DNA of 64,000 nucleotides from Hymenoscyphus infarciens. Taxonomy: Eukaryota > Ascomycota > Leotiomycetes > Helotiales > Helotiaceae. The position numbers were made by a program, and so were the translations under genes. Positions 26,515 to 37,673 of the stretch are shown piece after piece. Location of the stretch: assembly GCA_001414345.1 (NCBI GenBank), contig LLCB01000116.1:1-64000 (forward strand), read 5' to 3'. Position 1 is the first letter of the stretch; every line of letters begins with the position of its first letter. The notes under the pieces were generated by a model. That model was not told the DNA's origin. It saw nothing but the letters and a program-made list of their open reading frames with translations, and searched no databases.

Positions 26515-26877
26515 TATAATAGTATAAAATATATACTACTATTAAAGAGTTATATAGAAGTATATTTAAGTAGAATAATATATATAAATACTAGGCTTTA
26601 ATATAGAAGAAAAGGAAAAACTATCTTACTTCTATACTAAGTATAAACATCTATATATAAGAGGTTAGAGACTACTAAGTCTTAATAATAATAAGAACTA
26701 AGTATTATCTAATATAGCTAGTACTAAATAATAAAAGCTAAAAACCTAAATATATAATCTCTAAATCTTAATCTCTTTTATATATAAATATTAAATATTA
26801 ATACCTTTAGTATCTTAGATTATATAAGTATTAGTAATTTTACGAAAACTAGTAATTTAGAATAGTAGGCTATTATA
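26515..26877 (-). repeat. LTR (5' LTR of the minus-strand relic at 24,505-26,514)
   Basis: 363 bp, TATAATAG...CTATTATA, homologous to the copy A LTRs but diverged by many transitions. Confidence 0.8.
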
Positions 26878-27640
26878 GTATAGAAAGTATAAAAAGTATT
26901 AAAACTAGTAGTATAGATTATTTTATAAATAAAAAGCTAGATAATAGTATTTTAAGATCTTATTTTAAGATCTTATATAGTAATAAGAGTAATATAAAGA
27001 AGAAGAAGAAGAGATATAAGAAGATTCTTAAAAGAAATACTAAACTAATTTTAAAAGATAAAACTATAAAGAAATATAATCTTAGAATAGATTCTATCTA
27101 CTTACTTACTATCTATTCTCTAAAAAAAAAAAACTAATTTATTAATCTTTAAGTTAATAAATTTTATCTTACTATCTAAGTCTAGAACTTCTAGCTTTAT
27201 TATTATAGTTTTATTATAAGTTATTATAGTTTTATAAGTTAGTATAGTCTTATAAGTTATTAAATATTCTTATAAGTTATTATTACTTTTTCTACTAGTA
27301 TAGAAGATATAAAGAGTATAAAAAGTATTAAAATTAGTAGATTTGAATTATTTTATATATAAGAAGCTTCGTAGTATTATAAGATCTTATATAATAATAA
27401 TAATAAGAAGAAGAGTTATAAGAAGATTTCTAAAATATCTAAAAAAAGCTAATTTATCTTAAAGTTAATAAGGGTAACTTTTTGATTCGTTGTTATGCTT
27501 TTATTATAAGTTGTTGTAATAGTGTGGAAAGTATTGAAATCGGTGGATTATTTCGTATACGAGGAGCTGGGTAGTATTCTAAGATCTTACGTAGCGATAA
27601 GAAGGGTTGTAAGAAGATTCCTGAAAAGGACGCCGGCCGA
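26878..27640. repeat. Three imperfect tandem units crossing the RIP boundary
   Basis: A phrase that reads GTGGAAAGTATTGAAATC with GATCTTACGTAG downstream in the last unit (about 27,490-27,640) recurs as RIPed versions near 26,878-27,060 and 27,290-27,470. The first two units have lost CA/TG; the last has normal composition, so the unmutated state can be read directly. Confidence 0.7.
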
Positions 27641-27894
27641 GATAGAGAAAGAACCGCATGGCACACACAATCAATGAGCGGGATTCGAAGATATGTAATT
27701 ATTATGTATTAAGTAACTTTACTCTACCACTATCATACAACACCCCTCAATTTTAGCATCATGGGTATCATGAAACCCCTCCCTCACCGCATCTCAAATG
27801 CATCGCCCATCCACATCTCCCTCACAAGACAAAAGAAAATCTGTACAACGCAACTCGTAATTCATCATCCCCTCATTTGCCCCAATGCTCTCTC
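27641..27894. other. Start of gene island II, 3' flank of the MARVEL-like gene
   Basis: Normal composition. It would contain the 3' UTR of the minus-strand gene ending at 27,895. No other feature seen. Confidence 0.5.
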
Positions 27895-29133
27895 CTAAAA
27901 ATTCGCAGCAGGCTGTGCAAACCCATTATGAACAGCAGGAGTGCTAGTAGTGGTAGTAGTCTGCCACCCGGTGCCTCCATTAACAGTACTTCCCGGCGCG
28001 CCATGAACCGCATTCCCATAGCGATCCGTAACAGCCGTGCTTTCCGTTGCATAACTCATACGTGCATCCGCAGGAGTGGTATGCATAGGAAGCGCATCGG
28101 GTTTCTCGATGTCCGAATTTTGTTTTGGTTTTCTCTGCCAGAATTTTCTAGAGGTGGAGCGGCCTGCTGTGTACCCGTTCGTGGGTGATGGTCCGAAGGC
28201 TTTTTCTTTCTTGTGGTGACGGATGAGAGCGATTTCTAGGGGGATGGAGAGGAGGAAGAAGACACTATTCCACATCAGTTTCTATGCGAAAGGTTTGTGG
28301 GTGGGAATGGGAGAGGAAGAAGAAGAAGAGACTTACGCAGCAATAATCGCAACAGCAAAACAAGCAGTATTCAACTTACAAGCCGTCCTGAACTTTGGCA
28401 GAGAAGTGAACCCACCACGTCCGTTGGATACTCTATTATCACTATCCGCATCTCCCTCACCAAGCGGTGTATCCACCATCCCACTACAGCTTCTTCCACC
28501 TCTCGTAGCGTAGGCGACATATGCGAATGCGCCAGCGAATGCGAGATCAAGTAACATAGCAATCCAACTCAACATCGCAATCCCCCCTAAGCAACAAACC
28601 AGTAACAAGCCAAGAATCGTATACAACACCCCCACACCAGCGATCCCCTCCACAGCGCGGATATACGTCGCAATGGTTAAATCATGATTCGCCAGCACCG
28701 CAAGAAAATAGCTGAAAATAGCGAGAATCACAGCCGTACACGCAAACTGAATCAACCTCAAAAAGAAGGATAAACTCTTCAAAAAGAGCGTTCCCTTGGC
28801 CATCTCGATGGTTCTTCTCGCTCGATGCCTCACGGGATCGAGTTTCGCAAGAAAGTGTTTCTTCTGGGTGGATTGGAGTTGCGTCGCTGGAGTATTGAGG
28901 GAGAGACCCGAGCTAGCCGAGGGTTGAGCGGAATCTTTTCGTGCCGAGAATGTAGGTGGTCTGAGGAAATTGTCGTCGAAAATGGAATGGTGATGTGTTT
29001 GATTTGGTGCGAATGTGACTTGTGAAGTTTCTTTTTGTCGTTCCGAGGGTTGGAGTTTGGGTCTGGTTTGTGATGATTCGAGGGGTGTGGGTGTGGGTGT
29101 GGGTGTTGATAAAGAAGAGGCAGAAGCAGACAT
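27895..29133 (-). CDS. MARVEL-domain-like four-helix membrane protein, two exons
   Basis: Probable plasma-membrane protein of the fungal MARVEL/tetraspan type; the precise role is unknown. Exon 1 is 29,133-28,337 and exon 2 is 28,264-27,895, joined across a 72-bp intron (GTAAGT donor, AATAG acceptor) that keeps the frame; 388 aa. The acceptor at 28,265-28,266 was chosen because the nearer TAG at about 28,274 would give an immediate stop. Residues 1-115 are Ser/Thr/Pro/Gln-rich and probably disordered. Helices lie near 120-147, 165-186, 187-209 and 255-280, the last spanning the splice junction. An acidic Gly/Asp loop falls between helices 3 and 4. The ~100-residue C-terminal tail is polar with a Thr/Gly-rich end. 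The short second loop and basic residues just after helix 4 fit MARVEL proteins. The ATG is at 29,133, with a further in-frame GTG upstream that I did not use. Upstream gene is on the same strand, 1.2 kb away. Confidence 0.82.
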
Positions 29134-30319
29134 GGCTGCCACGGGGATAGGCCACCCTTATATGGGATGATGACAGAATGATGCTTGGCTATGGAGTAGG
29201 TAGCTATGCTATGTTCCAAGGGTCTGTGTGGCTTGCTTGGTGGTGTGGTGATGATGACTGCAAGCGGTCGATCATCTCTCCCCCAAAGTCCAAGGATATA
29301 CATTGTTTCCCCTTGTTTTGGGCTTTTTGGCGGGGAAGCTGCCATGGACCGACCATGAACTGACTCGGAAGGGAAGGTGGGAAGGTATCACTTGGTGACT
29401 GATTGGCTTCGCAAAAGGACGTGCCTGCCCTATGACGAGAACGTATTTCCAAGGAAGATCTCAATCTCGCACCGCTCTTTCCCGTTTCAAAGTCAATTGA
29501 ATAGAATTGAATTCTTCACTCGAATCAACATCCTAACATCCTACGAGCCTACGAGCCTACGAGCCTACGAGCCTACGAGCCTACGAGCCTACGAGCCTAC
29601 GAGCCTACGAGCCTAGGAGACTCGAGAAACTATATCAGCTCTTACGATCTGTTCTGTTTACGTATGACAGGAAAGAGAACGAACGATGCGATGCGTTGTC
29701 AAAGTGCGGCAGTTGGGCTACATACTCATGACGTCAGCTACGGGCGCTCCCTGGCACTGCTTTACCTCTGCAAGCTCCACTTTTGAGATGTGGAGGAAGA
29801 TCGTCGCGTTAAGCGATGGATCAAATAAATGAACGGGAGCATCCAGCTTCCGATATATTAGTTTAGGTCTTTATTCAAAACTAGTTCGTCTACTCAGTTC
29901 ACATACTCTCACTGGTGCACTAGTATTTGGAATCAACACACAAACGCCAAGAAGAGCTGCTTCCCTGAACCGAGCCATCAACCAAATAGTACTTGGAGAG
30001 AAATTCATCCATCAGGGTGTGTCAGAACCCGTGGGCCAGTCCCCAGAAACCTACCAAAAATCAACGACTTGTGACTTGATCCCCTCAACACCATAGCTCG
30101 ATATTAGAATCCTAAAGCAGCAGTGTCTTTGACTACACACTGCACCCTGGGTTTGCATACTTTGTTTTTCAATGTTGTTCTTTGTCGCCTTCTCAGCATA
30201 TACGTTGGTGGGAAATCGCTGGCCCACGAGTTCTGACCCCTGGTGATCCGAAAACCAAATTCGCCTCTTAAACAATCAATATACCTTCTATGTACACCTT
30301 TCCCTTTTTCAGCTTCCCA
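29134..30319. other. Intergenic region: MARVEL promoter and 3' flank of the 921-aa gene
   Basis: Normal composition. Short open frames exist (30,051-30,275 minus) without domain or splice support. It contains the 8-bp tandem repeat at 29,541-29,612. Confidence 0.6.
29541..29612. repeat. Nine tandem copies of CTACGAGC
   Basis: Nine perfect 8-bp units followed by a diverged CTAGGAGA. It sits about 410 bp upstream of the MARVEL-like start codon. Unit length 8 is not a multiple of three and no credible gene covers it, so it is a promoter-proximal minisatellite with likely copy-number variation. Confidence 0.95.
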
Positions 30320-33307
30320 TCACAACCAACTCCCCCGTTTACTACTTAAAGCCTGATAACTATTCTGACTTCTCAACACCCTCCTATGCTCCCGCCTCTG
30401 CATCTGCATCTCGCTAGCCACCATCCCATGTCCCGTGTCAACAACATAATAATGCCCACTATTCTCATCCTGTCGAACATGAAAATTGATATTCAACTGC
30501 TCGCCCTCCGGTCCTGCACCGCAGCTTCCACTCAACCTCCTCGCAGGCGGAGAATTCACGGCCAAAGCAAAGAGATTCTGTTGTTCGGTGAAATCCGTTA
30601 CGAGACCCGAGTAGACGAAGAAGTAGATGAGACAGAAGACGTTGGTTGCAAACACGAGGAAGAGGACGACGTAGAACATCCTTTCCCACTCGGCTGAATA
30701 ACCAGACGCGTATTCTTGCGATTTGATGGTTGCGTTAAAGGGTTCTAAAACACCGGGGGTGAGAGTGTTTTCGTCGTTGGATTCGTATTCGAATGAAGTT
30801 TTAAAGGTTGCATCTGTAGAACCGAGAAGGAGTGTGTTTCCAGCCAAAACTGCAAGATGTTCTGCGATACTGGGCATCAGTCTGTTCAACTTTACGGGTT
30901 TGCCCTCAGGGTCTTCGGCTTGGACGAATTGGCTGAGCATCCGTCCATTAGAGGAATTTTGGTTGTTGATCCCCGTGTTGAGAGACAGAGAGAGAAGCCA
31001 TTCGGAGCCAACATCACGCCAGTCTGGGGCGGGCGTCACGGTTGCATTCGGCACCGAGTGTTTGTATGTCATTTCGTCCCCAGCATAGTTGCAATATGTC
31101 TGCAAATGACCTGCCGTGCCCCCGGTTACGTTGTAGCGTGTGCTGCAGTCAACGGAGAGGAATGATTTCAATTGGCATATTGTATAATTTGTCGTGATTG
31201 AATTTGGTGCCTTGATCATGAGGTATAGATCAGATCCCCAAGGTTGAACCGAGATATTGCCAATCGAATTGAACTCTGCTGGATACTGTAAAGTGTCAAA
31301 ATTAGAGAAATATGATGGGGACTTGATGAAAGAGTTCGTAAAAATGGTAACTAGACCAAATGCAGTGGAACGCAAATCGAGGAAATTGGATATATCAAGG
31401 CGTACTCACCATTGCAAAGACTGCAGGTTGCCGTTGATACTTTTCGCCCCAATGAAAAATGTCATCCAGTCCAGTGGAATTCAGATACTTTTGACCCTCA
31501 TTAGGCTGTATCCTATCCTTCCAGTTTACCGGAGGAGTCAGAGTATCGTTGCTAATGGTCCAATTCATTCCTGAGTTCGGCCAGGTCGAAAAGACTATGG
31601 GGGCAAGTTCGGAGGGTTTCGCGTTTGCACAAAGGACATTGACGCTAGGACTTGTAACAGCAGCCGTCAGCTCATATTTTCCTAGATCATCCAGTTCCTC
31701 TGGTTGGAGAATTCTATTCTTTTCGTGTCTTGCAGCAGCCCATACTCCGGCATGAGGCATGGCAAGAGAGACATCGTTGATGACCCGGCCATATTTGGCA
31801 TACGATTCCGTCAAGTTGCTTTTATCCGTGTCAATCCAACGCCCGGTAACCGTTGTGTTGTCGAAGAGCATACCCGGTGCAGCAGGTCTGTCAGCCATGT
31901 TGGAAGGAACGCCCTTGCCGGTTTCACCACCTTTACTTATCTGAGCCCAGGTACCAAGGTAAGCATTTGCGTTGTGATATGCTGATGACAAATTAGTATA
32001 TGGTACAGAGGAGCATTCGACAAAGGCTTACACTGTCCACCATGCAAAATCTGATTACAAGTTGAGCCAGAATATTGAGAGTCCAGCTTCTCGCTGACGG
32101 GGGTTTGACAATGTTCTTGGACGTATTTTGTATTGGCATAGCTCGTTTTCACCAGCCCAACCATTTCCGTCTTGCGCAATGATCCATACCTCAAATGTGG
32201 CGCCACGAGAGCATCAGACGCCGTTGTATAAAACATGGCAACAAATGCAGCAGTGAGTGTGATTGCCCCGAGAATCGAAAGACCGGCATGCTGTAAATTC
32301 TGGAAATGTGTAATCATGGACCCCGGTTGTATGACCCAGCTTCGCATGGTCATCTCGGAGATGGTTACTCCTCTCTCGACTTTCATTAACGATCGTCGAC
32401 TCAAGACTTGACCCAAGAAAGTGACAAAAACGGTAACAAAGGATAGTTCAATCGTTTTAGCGAACAGGGCAAAAATCGTCCTTGCGCTGGAGATGTCGAG
32501 TTGGCCACTAGTCGATCGTATCATTGTACCATATCGTGGAGCTACTAGCGCGAGAACCAGCCAAAAACCCGAGAAAATAGTCGAGTATATAGAAAGAAAG
32601 AGGATGGATATAGAGAGCCAATTAGTTCTCTTGGAATGTATGTCATGGGCGGAAGGACAGCCGTCTATTAGTCCTGTGCTCGAGTCAGCGGTGTAAATTC
32701 CGAGTCAATTGGCTTCCATACTCGTTGTATCATTACCATCATCATTATAATTGTGCATCGGGATGCTTCTAAATTGCGAATCGTTCCTAAAATCGTCGGG
32801 TGTATCTACCAAGTTCTCCTGGAAAGATGAATGTTTTCCTTTGCTCATCGAGTCCTCGTCTGCTTCGGTGACGGGTCTCAAGCCTGGCCCGTCATATGGC
32901 GTATCGTACCTGTGCCATGGCGGAGAAGCTGGACTAATTGTCGAAGCAGATATACTCGGCGAGGCTTCGGGCCTATCAAGAAATGGATTCGAAGGTGTTG
33001 GTGGTGTCGCGAAAGCTCGACTTCCCAATGGTCTTCGAGCGAATGAAGCTCTTTTGGGTTCATTGAATATGCCGAGTCCTTGGGCAGTGACATCCTGTTC
33101 AACTGGATTGTGGAGGGGTGGGGTTCTCGGATCTATCAAATTTGAGCCCAGAGAAACATCGGAACTCGTTCGATGGTAACCGTGTCGAAGATGCGCCGAG
33201 GACGCTGGCGAAGCTGGACGAGGGGAATTGATTGCGGTCGAGGTATCGGAGAGATCACTTCCTTCTGGTCGCAGAAGACTGCGACGGTCGGTGGGATGTG
33301 TCGACAT
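30320..33307 (-). CDS. Large fungal membrane protein with glycosylated ectodomain, four exons, 921 aa
   Basis: Conserved Pezizomycotina membrane protein of unknown function (homologues are often mislabelled 'Mcm2-3-5 family' in databases; that label is from memory). Exons 33,307-32,722, 32,673-32,032, 31,981-31,410 and 31,285-30,320 join in phase through introns of 48, 50 and 124 bp, 921 aa. Residues 1-195 are Ser/Pro-rich and likely cytosolic. Helices lie near 214-240, 263-290 and 325-350, followed by a ~450-residue ectodomain with several NxS/T sites and paired Cys, and a last helix near 803-829. A short conserved stretch 'GLVTDFTEQQNLFALAVNSPP' begins at the end of the last helix. The first intron matters: without it an in-frame TGA (32,705-32,707) would end the protein at residue 200. 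Its CTGAC branch point and CACAG acceptor support splicing. The ATG at 33,307 opens the only long N-terminal frame. Confidence 0.85.
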
Positions 33308-34043
33308 TGTTGCTCGTGAGGAGCCAAAGTTGAAGATGAGAGAAGAACGTCATGGGTTGACGACGAGGGGGTTAGAGAGAGCCTATGATATGGCTGGCGC
33401 ATGCGGTACCAGTAGAGAGTGAATGTTTGTTGAAGTGTTTGCTATCTGTTGTGCGACAAGTTGATCTTGTGCGAAGAAGGAAGGAGGGGAGGGGAAACGG
33501 GGAGAAGCGTTGATTACGAATTGACAGTATGAAATATGAAATTGAAGGTGTGGGGGAGAGGTCCTCGCCCGTATGCAGACTTATCTAAGCTTACCAGTAC
33601 CTCTGATTTTCATTTCTTCACTTGGCGAGCGGAAGAGGCCCAGCAGACCACCTTCTATTGAAGGCGTCGGTATGGAGTGACGTTGTTGGGAGACACACAT
33701 GGTGGCATTATGCAAACTAATGCGACCACTGCGCAATTCAATATTCCGTCTGCATGTAATGTGTTGTGCTGTGCTGGATAAGCTGAAGAGGCGTCTAGAA
33801 GTCGAAATAAGTTGGGTCGATTGACGAGGCTTTGCGGTGCGACAGAGATGATGAAATGTGGTGTGGTGAAGGTTGGGAATGGAAGGTTGGAAAGAGACGA
33901 ACATTGGGGGCTGGAGAACCCTGCTAGCGCCCGCTAGCCTTGTCGCTCATGCGGCCCGCAAAGCGAGCCATGCCCAAAGGGGGTTCTTGGCAAGTGGGTT
34001 CATGAAAACTCGTCAGCAGCTGCAGGAAAGCAGAACGGCTTTG
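33308..34043. other. Upstream region of the 921-aa gene
   Basis: Normal-composition promoter/5' UTR territory. A 107-codon minus-strand frame at 33,581-33,904 has no recognisable features and I do not call it. Confidence 0.6.
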
Positions 34044-34324
34044 GCTAAATCCCCTGACCCTTTTGACTAAATCGCCTGACTCTAACCCGATTAGGCACTC
34101 TTATCACGCTCGTATAACACTAATTCTCTATTCTAAGGGATAGTAACCTAGTTTTTGAGGTTAGGGTTAGTTAGGATTAGTTAGGGTTAGGGATCGGGTG
34201 TGGGTTAGGGCTAGGGATAAGGGTTAGTGATATATGATTTTATACTTTAGTAGTGTTCGCGACCGGAAAATGTCCTAATTTGGTTAGATCAGGCGATTTA
34301 GTCAAAAGGGTCAGGGGATTTAGC
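34044..34324. mobile_element. 281-bp element with perfect 36-bp terminal inverted repeats and telomere-like core
   Basis: The left terminus 34,044-34,079 begins GCTAAATCCCCTGACCC. The right terminus 34,289-34,324 is its exact reverse complement over 36 bp, and pairing continues with small mismatches for about 15 bp more. Each arm itself contains a near-duplication (CTAAATCCCCTGAC / CTAAATCGCCTGAC). The core carries degenerate TTAGGG-type repeats. There is no coding capacity, so it is MITE-like. The flanks do not show a clear target-site duplication. Composition is not RIPed, in keeping with its small size or single copy. Confidence 0.75.
34158..34228 (+). repeat. Interstitial degenerate telomeric repeat (TTAGGG-type)
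   Basis: GGTTAGGGTTAGTTAGG and similar units in a row, with several TTAGGG hexamers and variants (GTTAGT, GCTAGGG, ATAAGGG). TTAGGG is the usual telomere repeat of filamentous ascomycetes. Confidence 0.85.
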
Positions 34325-35094
34325 AAAACTCAGCAGAACCTGTAAAACCTCAGATTGGAATATTTCCCGTGGGGTGCGAAATCCGGGTCGATGAGGGAGC
34401 CTCGTTGTCCAAAGGTACTAGTAACTCGACATGTGAAGAGCCGCTCAAGTGAGTGGCATGGTGCTGCGGTGCGGAGGGGAATATAAAATATCCGGTGAGA
34501 TCCCAGCCAGCGGCTACACGTCCACTTCAGGAAACTTTCGTAATCCTTCGTGAACCCAAGGAAAAAGATTGCGTGCTGAGGCTCATACAGCCGTTCCATT
34601 TGGGAATGCTGTTCGGTCGGAGTTGCACAGGAGACAAGGGATATGATCCTTCCCCACAATGCAACATCCGGTCTGACAGCTATCAAACGACATCGCCAAC
34701 AATTTCAGAACTCATAACAAGGCTGGCCAATTACCTTGTATCTGTCCAGCCAAATGTTGTTGAGGTGTCAAAAGTCCACGAGAAGTGACGAAGTTGAGAA
34801 TCCCAAGACGATTCAAATGATCATTTGGACTTTTTAATTTCCCCCCCCCAAAAAAAGGAAGAGAGACATGAGAGTAAACGCCACCAACAATCGAATTTAG
34901 CATGCCCGTGGTGGAATCTAGGGCTGTGAGTTGGGAAACCCAGAAATGGCAAGTGGTACAACAGGCTAACTAAGAGGAGAGTAAATATCGAGTAATCGAG
35001 AAAATCAACAATAAGCAAATAGCCCAGGGTAATACGTTGTCATGTGAATAACCATATCTTAAGAGCTAAAGCACTCCTGTACTAGAGTACACTG
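34325..35094. other. End of gene island II, no gene supported
   Basis: Normal composition falling to AT-rich near 35,100. Frames at 34,330-34,686 (minus) and 34,453-34,788 (plus) overlap each other and have no domain or intron support. A C8A7 run occurs near 34,842-34,857. Confidence 0.5.
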
Positions 35095-36473
35095 ACTTAG
35101 GCGGCGATACGATATTTAGTACCTTATCGTAATATAGATTATTTAATAAATATTATAAATTTTTATCTAATATAATTAAATACTATTAAAAAAGTAACGA
35201 TAATTAAGAAATATTAGGTTTTTAGTACTAGTATCTTAATATACTAAATAGATATTATATAACTTATCTTTTCTTTTTAAAAATCTGCTTTATTATATTA
35301 AAAAGTGATTATATAAAGACATATAATAAGACGTATAATCTCTTAGAGTTATAAATAATTAGTTTTTACTAGTATAAGAAATAATTAGATTAGATTATAT
35401 TAATAACCTATAATTAATCTAATTATAGATTAATAAGATTCTAATTATTAATTAGATTAACTAAAAGATATTAATTAGATTATTAATTAATTAATTAATA
35501 TAGCACGTGATTAGCCTAAAGGTATTAGAGGCTAGGCCGTGTTCTAGAATAGTATTAGAGTAGCGTTCTAGTACTACTAAGAGCTTAAACGAGACCTTCT
35601 TTTTTTAGACGTAACTTCTTTATTTTAAGTCTTATTAAACTAGCTATTGATTATTTAGTAATATATATAAATTAATAATATATCTAATTAGTAATTTTAA
35701 GCTTTATAGATATTATAAATTATTAGAGACTACTTAAATTCTAATTATATTCTATTATATACTTCTATTCTATCTCTTTTAAGTTAGTAGAAATAGAATA
35801 GATATAACTATTCTAATTTGTCTATTAGCTAGGCTATATCTATAAGGTCTAGCTATATTAGTTATTATAAAGTAATAAGACTTTTTAAAGAGACTTTTAA
35901 GACTATTACTAGCTTAAAAAGCTAGAGATTATATATAGAGAAGAAGATAGAGAAAGAGAAGAAAGAGCTTGAATTTAAGAATAATTACTTTATTATTAAT
36001 TAGTATATATATATTATATATATAGTATAGTAATTATATTAATTAATTAATTAATTAATCTAATCTAATTAATATACGTGCTAATTATTAATTAGAATAA
36101 TTATTAATTAATTAATTAATTAATTTATACTTATATTAGTTTTTACTATTAAAATTATATAACTATATCTTTATTTTTAAGAAATACTAAAACGACTAAG
36201 TATTCTATTAGCTCTTAGCTAGAAAAATAATTATTCTCTAAATTAACTGTTTTTCCGCTAATAATTAATATATTATCGGTTATTCTTTAAAATCTAGTAT
36301 TAATTAGATTATTTAATATAATATAATAATTATCGTAGACTATTCTAATATATTACTAGTAATATCGCTATCTAAGTCTATCTAGTAATAAGTAATAGAC
36401 AAGTATCTTAAATAAATTAATAATAAGATTAAGTGAGAAAATAAGAGATTAGTAATATAATATAACCTATAAT
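35095..36473. other. RIPed sequence with TTAA-rich palindromic tracts
   Basis: (TTAA)n and AATTAATTAATT tracts occur at about 35,485-35,502, 36,040-36,058 and 36,106-36,124. The flanking motifs GCACGTG at about 35,503 and ACGTGCT at about 36,076 are inverted relative to each other, so 35,380-36,130 may be a small foldback relic. No gene is seen. Confidence 0.4.
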
Positions 36474-36478
36474 ATATA

Positions 36479-36648
36479 TATTAGTATACTTAAGTATAAG
36501 TAACTGCTCGGAATAGCGTATAGATAAACACGTGACCTTCTTACTTAAGAACTATTTAGATAGATATTATAGCTAGCTTTACTTAGTATATACGAACGAT
36601 AATATAACTCTTTTTATATTACTTTTATAACTATAAGTTATACTAATA
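36479..36648 (+). repeat. 5' LTR of copia element
   Basis: Shares with 54,112-54,276 a block including AAACACGTGACCTTCT and its terminal inverted decamers. Confidence 0.9.
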
Positions 36649-36949
36649 CTAATTAGTAGACGTATAGATTAGATACTTAGTTACTTTATATATTTCTACT
36701 ATAAGTATACTTATATAAAAGTAAACTTAATATTACTAGTAGACTCCTCTTCTCTAATCGTAGTTTCTTCTACTATTTAATAACTCTTTAAACATATACT
36801 ATAAGCGCTTCTTAAGATAAGAAGCGCTAATTACGAATACTAACCTCCTTTTATCTACTAAGATAATTTATACTCTTTAAGATACTTATTTACTTGAAAC
36901 CCGATATCTCTTTTATCTACTAAGTAAAATATAAACGGACTTTCGAAAA

Positions 36950-37562
36950 TATCTACTAATTTAAGTAATAATAATATCTATAATATAATAGATATACTAA
37001 CACCGATTCCGACAGCTTTAGAAGCTTTAACTTCGATACTAACTTTAGTATTAAAACAAGCCTTAAAGCTAGTACTAAAGCTAAAATCAATATAGATAGA
37101 AGAGACGATTTTTACTACTAAATAAGAAGAGAAGTACGTTAAAGGAGAGAATAAAGACCTTCTTTTTTAGAACGAATTTTAAATAGACTTTAAAAAATAG
37201 AATTAAGAAAAATTTACTAAAATCTACTAATCTACTACTACTAAGTTATAATAAATATTTTATAGAAGAGATATATAGGTTAAGATAGATAGATATAAGA
37301 GACTTATATCTTAGGTATTATATAATACTACTATTAAGGTTAACTAAACTAGGTAGTTAGATAAAGAATTAAAAGCTATAGTAGCTAATAGAGTTAGTAC
37401 TAAAATCTTTAGATCTTATTATAAATATATAGAGGAATACGTTAAAAGATAATAAAAGTAGTAGTAATAATAACTCTAATAATAATAACCTTTAGCTGAA
37501 AATATTACTTAAAACACCTAATCTAAGACGAAGGCTAGAGATAAAGCTTTATAAGCATCTAC

Positions 37563-37630
<68 letters not shown>

Positions 37631-37638
37631 TAATATCT

Positions 37639-37673
<35 letters not shown>

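Larger units (their letters stand above)
5000..27480. other. AT-rich RIP-mutated block I
   Basis: A long gene-free block built of T, A, CT/AG and residual CG, with CA and TG absent over stretches of hundreds of bases (for example 6,001-6,060 and 9,001-9,060). This is the expected end state of C-to-T change in CpA on both strands. Differences between repeat copies and between paired LTRs are overwhelmingly transitions. The block is heterochromatin-like and filled with relics of transposable elements listed separately. The youngest pieces (13,042-13,397 and 14,930-15,240) keep more CA/TG. Confidence 0.9.

Noticed and set aside
28830..29345. 171-codon minus-strand frame overlapping the MARVEL-like exon 1
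   Set aside because: Shadow frame of the disordered Ser/Thr/Pro region; His/Pro-rich translation and no splice logic.
30386..31165. Plus-strand frames opposite the last exon of the 921-aa gene
   Set aside because: Antisense shadows of a well-supported four-exon gene.
33581..33904. 107-codon minus-strand frame upstream of the 921-aa gene
   Set aside because: Low-complexity translation, no conservation features, sits in the presumed promoter.
35380..36130. Foldback element bounded by inverted CACGTG-containing motifs
   Set aside because: Pairing is mostly low-complexity TTAA tracts, which match by chance in this composition; mentioned only in the region entry.
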